The translations under genes and the position numbers were made by a program. Below, piece after piece: positions 44,863 through 57,600 of a stretch of DNA of 64,000 nucleotides. Position 1 is the stretch's first letter; the number at the start of each line of letters is the position of its first letter. Below the pieces are notes generated by a model. It ran no database searches. It was not told where the DNA came from and saw only the letters and a program-made list of their open reading frames with translations. This DNA is from Rosa chinensis (lineage: Eukaryota; Streptophyta; Magnoliopsida; Rosales; Rosaceae): NCBI RefSeq assembly GCF_002994745.2, contig NC_037090.1:37753001-37817000 (forward strand), given 5' to 3'.

Positions 44863-45515
44863 CAGGGCCGTCCCATGACAAAGTGAGGCTAAGGCAAAAT
44901 TTAGAGAGACCTTCCTAATAATTTTGTCCATTGAAAAAAAAAAGTTAGCAAAGCAAAGTTCAAACTAAAACATAGTAGATTATATAAACAAAATAAAAAG
45001 TAACAATGCCGATAAAAACCATTAGAACCTGATTTTCTAACCACAAAATTTTGGACTTTAGGTCTTGACGGTTTGTTAAAATTGTATCAACTATCTGAAT
45101 TATGATTACGAAATTAGAATAGAGGGTGAAATTCAAAATTGAGTAAGAGAAAGAGAAGGATTATTTCTATGCGTCTATGAGAGTCTGTCAATGGCTTAAA
45201 TAGACATAAAAGGAAGAAATGTTACCGTTTATCTTTGAAAGAATCAGAGGGGAATCAAAAATTCATGTTTCAGCAGCCAATGTTTCATTTTTGCCCAAAT
45301 TAGTGAAAGTGAGAGCAAAACTTTTGGTTATCTTTTTTTCTAATCCCAAAGTGATGGAGAAAGAGGAAAGCTTGGGGTGTTTAACTTACAAATACAAAAG
45401 AAAAAGAAGAAATTTTGAGGACTCATGGAGTCACGGGTTTGATTTCATTGGCCTCAATGTCGTCTTTTACAAACTGCAGCTCTGCGTCTTTTTTCTTTTA
45501 CTATCTTTTTTTTTA

Positions 45516-45556
<41 letters not shown>

Positions 45557-45630
45557 TTTTCTTGAGATGGAGGCCTTCCCCCAAACTGAGGCCCAAGGCC
45601 ACTGGTTGCCTTGGTCAAGGGACGGCTCTG
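44863..45630. mobile_element. hAT-like element with 8-bp target duplication (one mismatch)
   Basis: Terminal inverted repeats CAGGGCCGTCCCATGAC at the left and, inverted, CAGAGCCGTCCCTTGAC at the right. The flanking 8-mers are TATGCCAT (44855-44862) and GATGCCAT (45631-45638), seven of eight identical. The interior is AT-rich and contains an (AT)n microsatellite at about 45519-45549. The 147-residue frame at 45219-45662 crosses the right terminus and is not a gene. The outer GAGGC(C/T)...GGCC segments are typical of this dispersed plant repeat. Confidence 0.7.
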
Positions 45631-45638
45631 GATGCCAT

Positions 45639-46811
45639 GAGCCGATACAGCCCAAACTCTAAAACACAAAAATCACCCTTTCTTCTAGGCTACAAATGAT
45701 CAACCTATTCCAGGATGCCCGATACATCCTAATAGCCAACCTCAAGAAGAATCTAACCCCCACATGTGACAAACTGCAGCACATTTCGAACTTTTGAAGA
45801 CGAAAAATAGAAGCATATCTCAGCAGAAAATTGACAATTCATGTAGTAAAGATCCTAATTTTTGCAGATGAATTCCAAATGAACTTAATTTCCAATTCTC
45901 AAAAGCACAACTCAGGAAAAAAAAAACAGAATTTTATGTCAAAAGACCTGGATTGAACTCTTAACATATCTAAACACAGCATTTTTGGTTTCATTATAAA
46001 AGGTTTTTCCATCTCTATTCACAAAATAAATAAAAAATGGAAAACATAGAGAGAACAGACAATATAAATTGAATAATGGTCCATCTCTAATTCCCATTCA
46101 TATCCACTACACAAATCAGTTAAGGCTTACCTGAAATCAAACTTGAATGAGATTATGATGGGCAGAACCGCAGAAGACAAAGGACAGAGAAGGCTAGAGA
46201 TCAAATATACTCCAAAGAATCTGCAAGCCAAAAATAAAAGAACACAGGCTACTAATGAGCCACATACATTCACATAATGAACATAATATTAAAGTGGCCT
46301 AAATTGCCAAATCTACGGAAAGGTATGTGTAGAGCCATATGATCAACCCATATATCAATAGACCCATGTATAGACCATAAAATGAATTTTATCAATCTCC
46401 TTGTGATATAAACCAATGAAAGGAGCACAGAACAAGAGGGGTAGCATATAAGAAGCTCAATCAATCATACTGTCAGTGAAACAAAGATATGTAGGGAAAG
46501 CTTTCCAGATGATTTTTATCATGCAGTTATTTAGATTCCGAATGGGGAATAAATGCTGCATGCAGATTACAAAATCATTTGCAATTTTTCATTCTTTCTT
46601 TCTTAGCTGAGCCACTATTTCTCTACGTATCACTGATCTATATCAAAAATCTACTTGGCAAGCTCATAGAAATTGATAGAATCAGATGCTTATAGAAAAA
46701 TCGACTTTGATTTTGACATGTTCTGGCAGTTGGTCGCCAAGTTGTGCATCATCCATTCAACACCTAGTCTTCATCTTCAACTACAGAGGATCGTCCACCA
46801 TGTACAAACGA
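45639..46811. other. Intergenic, no gene recognised
   Basis: AT-rich, no supported coding sequence. It might hold the body of a decayed copia element inward of the primer site at 46813-46824, but no Gag or Pol motif is readable. Confidence 0.35.
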
Positions 46812-46812
46812 T

Positions 46813-47190
46813 GCTCTGATACCAAAACTGGTGTAGCACAAAAGAAATTAAATTTAGAAAGGGATAGAAGCTACCAGCTTCACACCAGTAGTGTTTTACG
46901 AATCACTCTTAGACAGAAATTAGAAGAATTCCAGCTTCACACCGGCCTGTGACATCACACCAAACTGACCAAAGGTGTCTTGGAATCTCCAAGTTAACCC
47001 ATGTCTCACACACAAGCAGAAAATTTGAACTGAGATTTTTTACTATTTAGTTCTGCTTCGAAGCTTACAAATAGATGTTTAACTTATGGAAGCATTACAT
47101 AAATCATTAGCAACCCTTAAACTGATGGTCTTTGGAATTATAAAAGACATAACTGATACACTCAATACATTGAACGTGTTAACACAAGAA
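46813..47190 (-). mobile_element. Copia primer site and adjoining LTR relic
   Basis: On the minus strand TGGTATCAGAGC (46824-46813) exactly matches the initiator tRNA-Met primer site used by most plant copia elements, and is preceded by CTACACCAGTTT, a plausible LTR end. The LTR would extend to higher coordinates. A short repeat (CAGCTTCACACC) occurs at about 46877 and 46932 within it. No coding remnant or partner LTR was found. Confidence 0.4.
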
Positions 47191-48594
47191 AAATCAAAAA
47201 AGGCATAACCTAAAATGAAGCATTTATTTCAGAATCAAGGAAAAGTTCTTGGTTGTATTGTGATTAGTAAATGGATGACCTTATTTTCTATAATATGGCT
47301 TAGCTCCTGCATCAGGGCATCATTAACTAACATGACCAAACTAGAATGAAAGCCTTTGAAGGTAGAACTAGAACAAGTGATATGATTTCATAACTTTCAG
47401 AATCTTTAGCATGATAAATTATACAGGTAATGTACCTAGACAACAACAGAAACCAACAAGACTGCATTTGGAATTTATCACTCCTACAATTGGACCTTAA
47501 TATGATATCTGGATCCAGATGGTAAATATATTTAAACTATACAGTGGAAGCTTATAATACTGGTATATGATCAATTCATCTCAGGAAATCGTCTAAGCAG
47601 TATGTGAAAAATCAAGAAGTTTGTCAGTTGGGTAGAATCCCTTGATCAGAAATTACAATCAGTTAGGCTTGGACCAACAGAAGATGTCTTTTATCTGATC
47701 AATTCAAAATGACATCTTCTTATAGTAGATATTTCAAAATGACAACACAAGCTCATGGATTCTAACATAGTAGATATTTCAAAATGACAACACAACAAGA
47801 CCAAATACCAGTTTGAATTTCATAGAGCAAACATGGACAAGTAACACCATTTCCCTATACAATCAGAGGCTTAGTCTAAGTAACTTCTCATAAACCCTTT
47901 TTATGGCTGGATGCCAAACTTTTCTTTCTACTATATAAAACCCAGCAAAGAAAAAAAAAAATCTATTATCTGTATGAACATAAAAGCTACATTCTTCAGA
48001 TGTACAGATATCATTAGCTAAGCTACTAAACCATGATTACTTAGGCAACAGAGTAAACGTCCGTGAATAGCATAAAAATTCCACTACCCCACTTTTTCAT
48101 AGTTTGTATTAATATTTGTTAGACAATGCATGCTATAGCTTCTAACAACACACATATAAGATGTTCATTGTTCTACTGGATTATTAGAACAGCTTATCTT
48201 GAGTTTGACTTCCCTAAAAGTAGATTTGTGATCATAATAATTCATTTGCTAGTTAAAAACATATTTGATCAGCAGCATAGATATGGCTGGCAAGCTGTCA
48301 CGAGGGAAACAGAACTGAATTTAGCTTTGGGTACCCGGGCGAGGGCCTGCTTCAATCAGACACCAATTCTACTTATTTTCATAAATCCATGACACTGCAA
48401 ATCCTAACAGCTAAGACAAAGAAGCTTGCCGTAAACACAATGTCTATCCCAAATGCCCCAAAACAATAATAAAAAAATTAAAAAAAAGTACATAAGCTCC
48501 TTTACAAAGAAAATCCTAATTGAAACTCCACCTGAACGTTTCCTTAAAGAAATTAAAGAGATAAGACTGGAAAACGGACAAAAGAAAAAGGTAC
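47191..48594. other. Intergenic, short tandem duplication
   Basis: The segment TAGTAGATATTTCAAAATGA followed by CAACACAA is present twice about 49 bp apart (near 47719 and 47768). Otherwise there is AT-rich sequence without a supported gene. The 88-residue frame at 48126-48392 is not recognised. Confidence 0.4.
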
Positions 48595-48673
48595 CGTCTT
48601 TGAACTGGAAGGAGGTAAGAAACAAAATCGGATTGTTCAGTACGGAGAAATTTGCGATGTCCACAGAGCTCAT
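48595..48673 (-). pseudogene. ASF1-like histone chaperone, N-terminal exon fragment
   Basis: ATG at 48673 opens MSSVDIANFSVLNNP, followed by ILFLTSFQF. ASF1 histone H3-H4 chaperones start with a short strand of the pattern M(S/A)xVxIxNxxVLDNPxxFxxPFQF, so the match is good over about 24 residues. A consensus-like donor GACG/GTACC follows at 48595. The strongly conserved next part of ASF1 (ending in the DLEW...VGSAE region) was not found within several kilobases downstream on the minus strand. A TATA-like TTATAAAT lies near 48850 on the minus strand. This is either a gene fragment or exon 1 of a broken copy; a chance match is possible given the short length. Confidence 0.4.
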
Positions 48674-49402
48674 TGCGACGAAGATTCAAGGTCAGTGTCA
48701 CTGTGCCAGTTTTGTGTATTGACAAACTGAAGCATTCATCGAAACCCACAACAGGAATTCTATTTGGCACGAGTTTTGACCATCGATCATTCAGCGGTAA
48801 TCAAGTACGGGGGCAGCAAGGACTCCAATCGAAATAAGGATATGGCATTTATAAATTAAAGTCCCAAGGGTATTCAAATCCTTGTCTCTGGCTTTGAACA
48901 AGATGGATAAGAGTCGCAGTCAGATTCTACATCAATATGAGTAAATGTTCATCTCAGCAGCAATTTGAAAGACCCCCATCGCATATATTTTATGACAGCC
49001 AGTAATGACTGACATAGTAAATATATTTTGATGTTACTGAACCAAGGCTAATTGCTGTTTAATAAAAAAAGGTCTCGACGAGTTTAGTATTAGAAATGAA
49101 TACCCGTAGGATTAAGATCTTGGAATGGAAGAATGTCATTCCCTGGTTCCTTAAAAGGGCTAACTTGAGCAACAACTCATTGATGGTTGAAGGAGACATT
49201 ATCCTTGTGTGTGTGTGTGTGTGTGGGGAAGTTCAAATGAAATATAATTTAGTGATCCTCATCCAGTTCATATGTATATTACATGCTTAAGTTGATACAT
49301 GTTTATTTGATTATTACGTGCTGTAGCAGTAGCACAATACCTATGCATATTCTCAGCAGCAACTAGCAGCAAGCAGCCTAGCTAGGGTGACACATATGCT
49401 TA
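48674..49402. other. Intergenic between the ASF1-like fragment and the heat shock gene
   Basis: No coding sequence supported. A (TG)n microsatellite lies at 49206-49224. The part near 49350-49402 is probably 3' UTR of the small heat shock protein gene. Confidence 0.5.
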
Positions 49403-50060
49403 TTAGAGCTTGCTGGTAATATTGATATTTCGCACCCTGGATGGTTTAGGAGTAGCATCTTTTGGTACAAGAATGGTGAGCACACCATTCTCCACCTGAG
49501 CTTTAATCTGATCCACCTTCACATTATCCGGCAGTTCAATTTCCCGAGAAAACTCTGGTAATGATTTCCCGGCCGTCCCTCTCTCCGCCACGTGCCAAAC
49601 AATGTCTTTCCCATTGGCCTCCTCTTTCCCACCTTCCCCTTTTATCTGCAAAATGTTGCCTTCTTCGATCTGCACCTTTATCTCTTCCTTCCTAAAACCT
49701 ATATGTCTCGGTCAAAATATAATACAGAATTCAGCAAACAAACTCAGATAAACATCCCAGTAACAAAAATGGTTCAGTCCTTAAAACCCATCAGAGAGAA
49801 AGACTTGTTTGATCTCTCAAATTGGTAAACTAAACGTGATACAATACCCCACAAGTACAAAAGATCAATGGCAGATGAGCTCAAATAAAAACCCAATGCA
49901 AAGTGAAGAGTGGGGTACCTGGAACATTGAATTTGAATATGTGGGCAGTTGGGGATTCAAGCCAGTCCATGAGTGCCGTAGAACCGGACCAGCGCTCTCG
50001 GAAAACTGGAGGACTCCAGAGGAATCGCCTGAATGGGTGCCCAAATAGGCCGTCAGCCAT
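49403..50060 (-). CDS. Peroxisomal small heat shock protein (HSP15.7-like), two exons
   Basis: Exon 1 is 50060-49919 and exon 2 is 49698-49403. The 220-bp intron has donor CCAG/GTACC and acceptor CATATAG/GTTTT and splits Gly48. The product is 145 residues. The N-terminal arm MADGLFGHPFRRFLWSPP is followed by the alpha-crystallin domain (about 38-136) with IFKFNVPG, QIEEGNILQIKGEG, the FSREIELPDNVKVDQIKAQV segment and ENGVLTILVPK. The C-terminus NITSKL ends in SKL, a type 1 peroxisomal targeting signal, as in Arabidopsis HSP15.7. It is an ATP-independent holdase expected to protect peroxisomal matrix proteins in heat or oxidative stress. Start choice: MADGLFGHPF matches the family; the frame extends upstream to another ATG, but this ATG fits the leader. 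No defects seen. Confidence 0.93.
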
Positions 50061-50135
50061 TGTTTGTTTGCTCTGTTTCTGAAGGGTGTCTGTTGTGTTG
50101 TGCAAATGGAACAAAAGAAGAAGATGGTGTGGATT

Positions 50136-50186
50136 GCTTTAAAAACTTCATGGGAGTGATCCCAGAAGGTTCTATTTGGAACTTCT
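50136..50186 (-). promoter_or_regulatory. Heat shock element and TATA-like box of the small heat shock gene
   Basis: A perfect inverted pair AGAAGGTTCT (50164-50173) fits nGAAnnTTCn, with a further GAA and TTC at 50179-50185. On the minus strand a TATA-like TTTTTAAAGC lies at about 50137-50146, some 80 bp upstream of the ATG at 50060 and about 20 bp from the heat shock element. This is the usual layout of a heat-shock-factor-driven gene. Confidence 0.7.
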
Positions 50187-50499
50187 CGTGATCGTCAGTC
50201 TTATCTGTTTCCTTGGTGGTCTACTACATACAACATTCGCGAACTTTGAGCAGCGATAGCCTACGGCCACAACTATTATTATCTTGGTAAATCTATGACC
50301 AGGATTGATATATTTTCTTTCATTAACCATACGAGCAATGGTACCCGCGCTTTGCTGCGTGATTTGTTGTTGGTAATAATTTACAATAATGAAAGATATA
50401 ATTGAAAATGATTTTATTTTTATTTTTTTTGTAAAACGGGAAAAATGACTTTATTATTGATCAAACTGATAAAATACCATATATTATATCAATTGCAAT

Positions 50500-52640
50500 A
50501 GTATTTTTGTGAAGAGACACAAACTGTTCCTGATTGAATTGCTCTAGAAAGTACTTCCATATCATTTGATTCCTCCAAGCCTTTGATTTCCATTACCACA
50601 TTGTTCTGTGATAGAATATGTATCCCTCTAGACAATCAGCTTTCTGTTTTCGCTGTGCAACAGTTGTATCCAGCGGCATTAGCAGTACCTCACCAGGACG
50701 GAACTCCCTCTTGAATTCAATTTTCTTATCAGTCAGACTTGATTTGGCAAACCAAAGTCATTAACTGCTCTTTCTCATCCCCAAATGGATATTCTTTTAC
50801 AAAGTACTTAGTGGCCAAGAAGAAGCCTCCACTTAATGTCTCGATGCATCACCTTTGGTTCAATGACTGCAAAAAGTATATCTTGTGACTTGTTGAATAA
50901 GAACAACACGTTGGCATCAAAGGCAAAGTGAGATATCTATGGTGACAAATACCTCCATGAAGTTACTACTCCAAGTTTCCATTGTTGACATACATGCAGT
51001 ATATCTGAGATAAACATAACTCGCGATACTACGCTTTGCCGCAGGTAGTATAAATGCATTCTACTCATATAACAATTGTAAATTGCTTTTTTCCTAACTG
51101 AACTAACAACTAACAAAAATCAAACGAAGAGGATTCAAATAAGAAACCAACCCAAAATCAGAAAAGAACATTCACAGGTTAAATATTCTGCCCCACTTCT
51201 AAATGCATTATGTGTCACATTCTCACTTCACATTCAGTGAAGATGGCAGCTCTTTTCAACTGATCCAATTGTTCATAGGTGAAAATTTTCAAGTTAGGCA
51301 TCTTCTTTTCCAAGCTCTTTAAAACCTCTGATAGTGTTTTGCAATCTAGTAGCTCCTCTTGATTGTGTGTAGTCTATGATGGGGAAGCACGGGTTTCATT
51401 GAAACTGGTTCATTACACTCACTGTCCAATTCACCACCAAGGCAAGGAAAAAATATCCTTTCCTGATCAATGAAAGCAGAGGACATTAGTATTCATCATG
51501 GCACTGCATTTGACTTCAATATAGAGGAAATTAATATTAGTACAATTAAGTGTGGTACCTCAACGTGTGTTGGGGTTGGGTATTCAATCATTGATTCAAG
51601 TAGTTGAGAAGCTACATGATCAACCTGAGCAATCATGACTCCATAGGAAGCTTCAATGATTTTTTCCTGCTTGTGAATGGCTTTGAAGCTCTCAATTTTC
51701 ACCAAAACTCTAGATCTGCAAACAATCCCAAAAGATAAAATCAATTTTATATAAATAGAAAGCATAGATCTTTCAAGATTAAAGAAAGCTATACATTAGC
51801 TGCTACATAACAGAAACCAAAGGTGTATTCCCAAAAAATAAAAAAATTATAGAAATTTTTCTCCCTCTTCTCCTCTATGCAAAAATATGATACCAAGTAT
51901 AAGCTGATTTGTTATACCACACCTTCATTCTTAACAACTCATGGTCTTGGACAGGAAGGGAAGATCTCCACCAGGGGATAACCCCCTTCAACTGTGATGA
52001 TAGCAGCCTGGACTGCAGGGAAATTATTTAAACCTTTTAAAATGTATGCACTGAAGTCTCATGGGCTTTAAACATACTACTCAAAAATAATTGAAATAAA
52101 TCCACCAAAAGAGACAATCAATATTCAGTACATTAGATAATAGTGTTCGAACAAAACCTCATTGTTAATTTCATATATTGGCAATCAGATCACTCCAGCT
52201 CTTCCAATTCGTCATACTGCATAAAAATTAGAGAACAAAAGAACAATACTTTTTTAGTATAGTAATCGACCAAACTGATGCAGCAACTTTCTTTACATGC
52301 ATAAATGATATACTATTACCTCAGTAGTAGGAAAAGAGTCAGATGTGTAATTACTAAAAGATAAATTTGTGCTGCTTAGACTTAAAATTGCAATGATAAG
52401 CATAGACTTTTACCTCATCAAGATCAGTTCATCTTCTCTCCAAAGTAGAAGTATTCCTGTTTAGCCCCAACCTTTGAAATTCAGCTTCAAGTTCAGCCTC
52501 TATTTTACTCATCGAATCTGAACTTACACGAACTCTACCAACATAGTTGGTTCATTTTCTGTTCAGGAGATTTGTTCTAATTCGAATATCAGTAACAATC
52601 ATCCTGTGATCCTCTGGTGTGCTGTTCCAAACAATAACCT
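50500..52640 (-). pseudogene. Decayed multi-exon gene fragments inside the Helitron-like unit
   Basis: The minus strand shows short, coding-like stretches separated by AT-rich, intron-like sequence and broken by frameshifts. From high to low coordinate: EVIVWNSTPEDHRMIVTDI (near 52600); KIEAELEAEFQRLGLNRNTS (near 52490), which resembles the coiled coil of POLAR-like proteins; AVQAAIITVEGGYPLVEIFP (near 51990); an 89-residue stretch at 51496-51765 with KIIEASYGVMIAQVDHVASQ; LLDCKTLSEVLKSLEKKMPN (near 51330); FAFDANVLFLFNKSQDILFA (near 50920); and FKREFRPGEVLLMPLDTTVA (near 50690). I cannot assign the others to a family, nor say whether they come from one gene or several. Confidence 0.4.
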
Positions 52641-53099
52641 CCTAACATAAAAAAAAATATAAAAAAAATATATAGGAGAAGCTGATAATGAATCTGAAAA
52701 GCATTTAGCTAACGTTTCCTTTAAAATATATATGAAGCCACAGCTGTGATTCTTTATACTGGAAGATACGTAACTATGTGATTACGTACCACTCTCCATT
52801 TCCTGCCCTACAATATTCCCGGAGACATTCAGATGATGTACTGAATACAAAATATACTGACAGATTCTTTTCGAATAATGATGAATGCAAAATGCCTATT
52901 ATAGAAACCTTAGATACTGGTATATTGTCTACCGCTATCACTTGTAAATTTAGGGGTAGATTTGTTTACTCAAAATCTAATGAAATGAAATTGAAAAAAC
53001 TCAGGAAATTATTTCTGGGAAGCAAAACTCACAATAGATGAATTTATAATAAATTATACAACAGAAAGTTCAAGTATAAATATTAATAAAGTTAGCCTG

Positions 53100-54010
53100 C
53101 AACTTCAGAAACTAAACCTTAACAGGTGTGTGAACCTATAGCTCTTAAGGAAGCATGAGTTGCGGCAAGAAAAGTTTGAAGGATCTTCCAAGTGATTACT
53201 CCTCAATATAAGACACTCAAATTGTGGATCAGTTCTTTTACTATGGGTGACTGTCAATGAAAGGTTTTTTATAGTAGGATGTACCATTATGAGAAATGCA
53301 GATTGTAAAACCATAAAAAATGACAAAAGAAAATCAAAGAAAGATTGGAGATTAGAAGAATAAAGACTTGGTCTTCCCATATTTGAAGCATCATTCGTTC
53401 AAAGATGCAAGGGTCAGTCTTAGAATCAAAATCTTTATTTTTATTCTATTTGGACCTGGGACGACAACCTCATTGAATGATAACCATATTTTCATATGAT
53501 TTCCATTTCTGACATGTACAGACAACATGTTGGATCTTGTATCTATTTTTCTGTTTCGTAAGTAAATAGATCAAATCTATACAAACTAATCCAAAAGTGC
53601 CAAACCCAAAAGATTTTGAAACAGCTAAACATAAAATCTATCAAATCCATATTTTTTTATAGTATTTGAAACAACTATACTCTGTGTTTCAATGCAATTA
53701 AAAACAGAAACATAAATTAATCACAAATTCAGAAATAGAAATTTAAGTAAGAAAGAACTCACAACTCACAAATTAAAAAAGCAAATTGGCTCAGAGACAA
53801 CTTACCTCGTACTCAGATGATGAGGTGACAATCTCCTTTTGTGAATATCAGCTATCTCTCTCTCTATGTCTTTGTGCAAAGCAAAGCAAACAATCACAGC
53901 CAATCTCTCTATTTCTGTGTGGATCGTTCTTGATAAGTGATCAAATTGAAATGGATCAAAATACCTGAAAATATAACCAAAGACAGCACAGCTTAGTGGA
54001 AGTTGAAACA
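53100..54010. repeat. Degenerate dispersed unit, copy 1
   Basis: About 0.9 kb. Landmarks shared with the copies near 58.3 and 60.1 kb are: CAATATAAGACACTCAAATT, CATCATTCGTTCAAAGATGC, AAAATCTTTATTTTTATTCT, the pair ATTTGAAACAACTATACTCT and TTTCAATGCAATTA, and GCAAAGCAAAGCAAACAATC. No open frame is conserved across copies, and the shorter ORFs differ. It is a non-coding duplicated segment, possibly from the transcribed but untranslated part of a gene. Confidence 0.65.
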
Positions 54011-54277
54011 TGAAGCTAGATAACTGAATTTTTATTTTGTATGATGTAAGACGTACGATCGATGTACAATTAAGCTAAACGCATAAGAATTCAGTCAGTA
54101 TCTAAGCTCTCAGTATCATTATTGCCTTCACTTCAAATTAAATGTCAAACAATTACATCCACTGGAAAGACAATAGGAAAATGGACAACCATATACTGGT
54201 AGCCCCAAAATCATATAGCTAAAGCTTGTCCCAATCTCCAGTTTCTCTTTCTAAAGCACCAACACAAACAAAACAGA

Positions 54278-54640
54278 AATAACTATACTCTATAATATTT
54301 GAAACAACTATACTCTTTGTTTCAATGCAATTAAAAAGAGAAACATGAATTAATTCCCCACATTAATTGACCAACCAAAACAGAAATAAGATGAGTTAAA
54401 AACAGAAACATAGATTAATCACAAATTCAGATATAGAAATTAAAAAAACAAAGAACCCACAACTCACAAATTAAAAAGCGAATTGGCTCAGAGACAACTA
54501 ACCTTGTACTGAGATGATGAGGTCAGAATCTCCTTTTCTGAATATCAACTATCTATCTCTCTATGTTTTTGTACGTGCAAAGGAAAGCAAACAATCACAA
54601 CCAACCTCTATTTCTCTGTTTAGCCAACACAAACAAAACA
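54278..54640. repeat. Degenerate dispersed unit, partial copy 2
   Basis: Matches the second half of copy 1 in the same orientation (ATTTGAAACAACTATACTCT, AGAACCCACAACTCACAAATTAAA-like, TGAGATGATGAGGTCAG, AAAGCAAACAATCACAACC). The first half is lacking, and it follows copy 1 by about 270 bp, so the pair looks like a local tandem duplication. Confidence 0.6.
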
Positions 54641-54659
54641 AAAGGTGCAAGCAAGAAAT

Positions 54660-57600
54660 TTAAAACAAAATGCCTCACCCTTGATTTTAAACTGTAGAGC
54701 TTTGACAGTTTAGCTGCTGTTCCGTTTTAAACCTGCAGAAAAGAGGCCGGTCAGCTACAACCTTTGGTACTTCGTAATACAATTGAGGTATACTGCGTTT
54801 TACGTACAGAAATAAATTGAAAGTATTTTGTGAATTAAACAAAAAAGAATGAATCAGTGGTATCATTGCAATTTGAAAGAGGAGTTCCAATTAAATGTGC
54901 TGCTATCTAAGCATTTGTAGTACCCAACCAAACAAAAAAAAAATTAACAAACAAAAAACAACAACAACAGAGCTGGAGGATAGAAGTTCTTAACAGTGGG
55001 ATCCTTGTCTAAATATGAAAAGAGAAGAAAAGAAGAAAGAAAAAAAGAGAAGAATGAATGTTCTGATATACATAACACAAAAGAAGGCTTAATTAACAAA
55101 CTGCAAGCAAAGTTCTTTCATACTCGGCTTAAGAACACAAAGGAAAAAACCAAAACAATCAAAATGTTCAATGAAGATAAAGAAGTTTGGCACTCCAAAA
55201 AGCCTGTCCACTCACAATTGAACTGGCTATTTTATTTGTTTATGTGATGGTCCATAATTCCATATTCCAGCTGAAGATGTAAATTCCAACATTAAATAAC
55301 AAAGATATCTATTACAGACATGAATGAAACATAAGAATAGTTTCACCAAAAAAAAGAAAAGAAAAATCAAAACAGAGGCAGTATAAAATAAAAATTAATA
55401 CCTTTCAATTGGCACGGTTCTATCAATAAAGAAACTCTGATTTGCAACTGGACTGGAACGTGAATGTCAACCTATTTGCAAAGTTTGGAAACAGTTAGTT
55501 CAGAACCATGGTCAGCACCAATACAAACCATATTAACATTTATAAAGTAGAAGTAAACATGGAATAAAAAACTGAGACATAAGAATAATCCAAAACACGA
55601 TTAGCATCAATACAAACCGTATTAACATTTATAAAATCTATACCATGAATACAAACCATATTAACAATTCCAAAACCAAAAACAAACTGAGGTGAAGTAC
55701 AAGATAAAAATTCAACTCTACTAAAGATAAATAAAAATGGGTTGGTTCTCCTGAATGAAAATTTTCACAAAACATGGGTATTCATTACCAAAGGCTTAAA
55801 TCTTGTCCTCCTTTTTGCCTTTTTTTTCCCTTTCGAAAAAAAGAAGAAAGAATTTAGAAACTCTATCTATATTACAGATTGGAAATGTAGCAACAAACAA
55901 ACATATAAGCCAATGAATAAAGCAAACATTGTAAACAGAAAAACAAATCAAACCAAATCGAAAGTCAAAACATCAAGAAGTAAAGGAATATATAGCATGC
56001 ATCAACCATCAGAGCCCCATAAACAGAAAAATGAACCACTGAAAATTTTTACCTGCAGTCAACAGTGATGTCGATTCAATGCCTGCAAAATCTGTAATCG
56101 TTGTCTCAGTTTTCCTACAGCAGACCTGCATAAATAGACAAATTAGAGATGTTAAACAATTATCAATTGTTTATTGGCTCCAATCAAGATTGTTGAAATA
56201 AACATGGTGTTTTAAGGCAAGGACTGCTGAAAACGCATCCCTACACTTATTTCTACATTTTGGGAGTTTGGTGCAGAACTCGAATTGTTAAATTAGAAAG
56301 CTGACATTTTAATTTCCAAAATTTTGAATGTTAACTATCTTTGTTCCACACCAACATACAGCAACAAACAACTTTCTAGAGTAAAAAGACCATAAGCATT
56401 TTCAGGGATTAATAATGATTATCAAAAGCTACTTAAGGTCTGATTGTAGAACACGACGAAATCAAAACCTTAATGCGGAGTACTTGTTTTGATAAGACGA
56501 CAGCAACAATATCAATAACATATCAACAAATACTAATTCTTTGCATTAATACTGATCTGTATTTGGGGTTCTTGTTTCCAGAGAAGAATACACACATGTA
56601 GAATTTAAAGAATGATATCGCAGAAACAGGCGATCAATGTTTTAACTTCTGACTTAAAGTCACAGGAAACTAATGACTTTATGGATCAAAGGCAAGTAAT
56701 CCAAAACAAAGCCAGCATCAAAAAACTTAACCCATCAGAAGCTAATCTTAAACTTAATAAGACAAAAAATGAGAATATCTTATTGAAGCTTGCATAAATT
56801 TCCTGAGTAATAAAAAAGAAACAAATGTGATTCAGATTGAAGAACCAAAACTCAACAATATTCATGTGGAAAAGCAATAGAAATAGGCTCAATTCATTGT
56901 ATAATGAAAGGTTCAAAACAGGTGTAAAAAAACGTATAAAATTTATGAATATGAATTTATTGCAGATTAATTTTAAGGTGTTAAAAAAAAAAAATGCTTA
57001 AGATCAAAATACCAACAGAATTTGGCAGAGAGCTAATACAAATCTAAAGTAAGGCAATCAAAGTTAATTAAGTATATCCATTTGTAAAATTGAGTTTAAC
57101 ATTAAACAGAGAGAGTGAAAACAGTTGAAACCAACTTAAATGGTTGATTTCAATAAGCAAGAGATGTTTTTTAAAATCCATTTGAAAATCATAACAACAA
57201 TTTGAACAGAGCAGGCCAATCAGAAGTATCAATTCTTTATTACCAAAACTACTGAAAACAGTGATTTCTAATATCTAAAGCACACCAACTACATTTTGTA
57301 TACAAAGAATTTGAAAATCTATACCCGAAGCTGAAGAATCCGCCTGCAAACTGTTCCTAAAATCTGCAAAATACAGTGGCAACAATCAGAGAATTTAATA
57401 ATATCATCAGTATACACACTATAAACTAAGTGGAAAAATTATCTAATATAATTTTATAGTGTATACCTGAATAACAATAAAAAAGCAAGATAACATTGAT
57501 CGATAGACAAAGGAACAGCAGCAGCAAAACAATGCTAAGATTCTTTTGCATAAAATCTGTAGAAGCCAAATAAAACAACAATGAAACATTGAAATTGATT

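Noticed and set aside
45219..45662. 147-residue plus-strand frame
   Set aside because: It spans an (AT)n microsatellite and the right terminus of a hAT-like element, so it cannot be an ancestral gene.
54996..56797. Lys/Asn-rich frames of 61-108 residues
   Set aside because: They result from A-rich sequence and are not conserved among the duplicated units around them.
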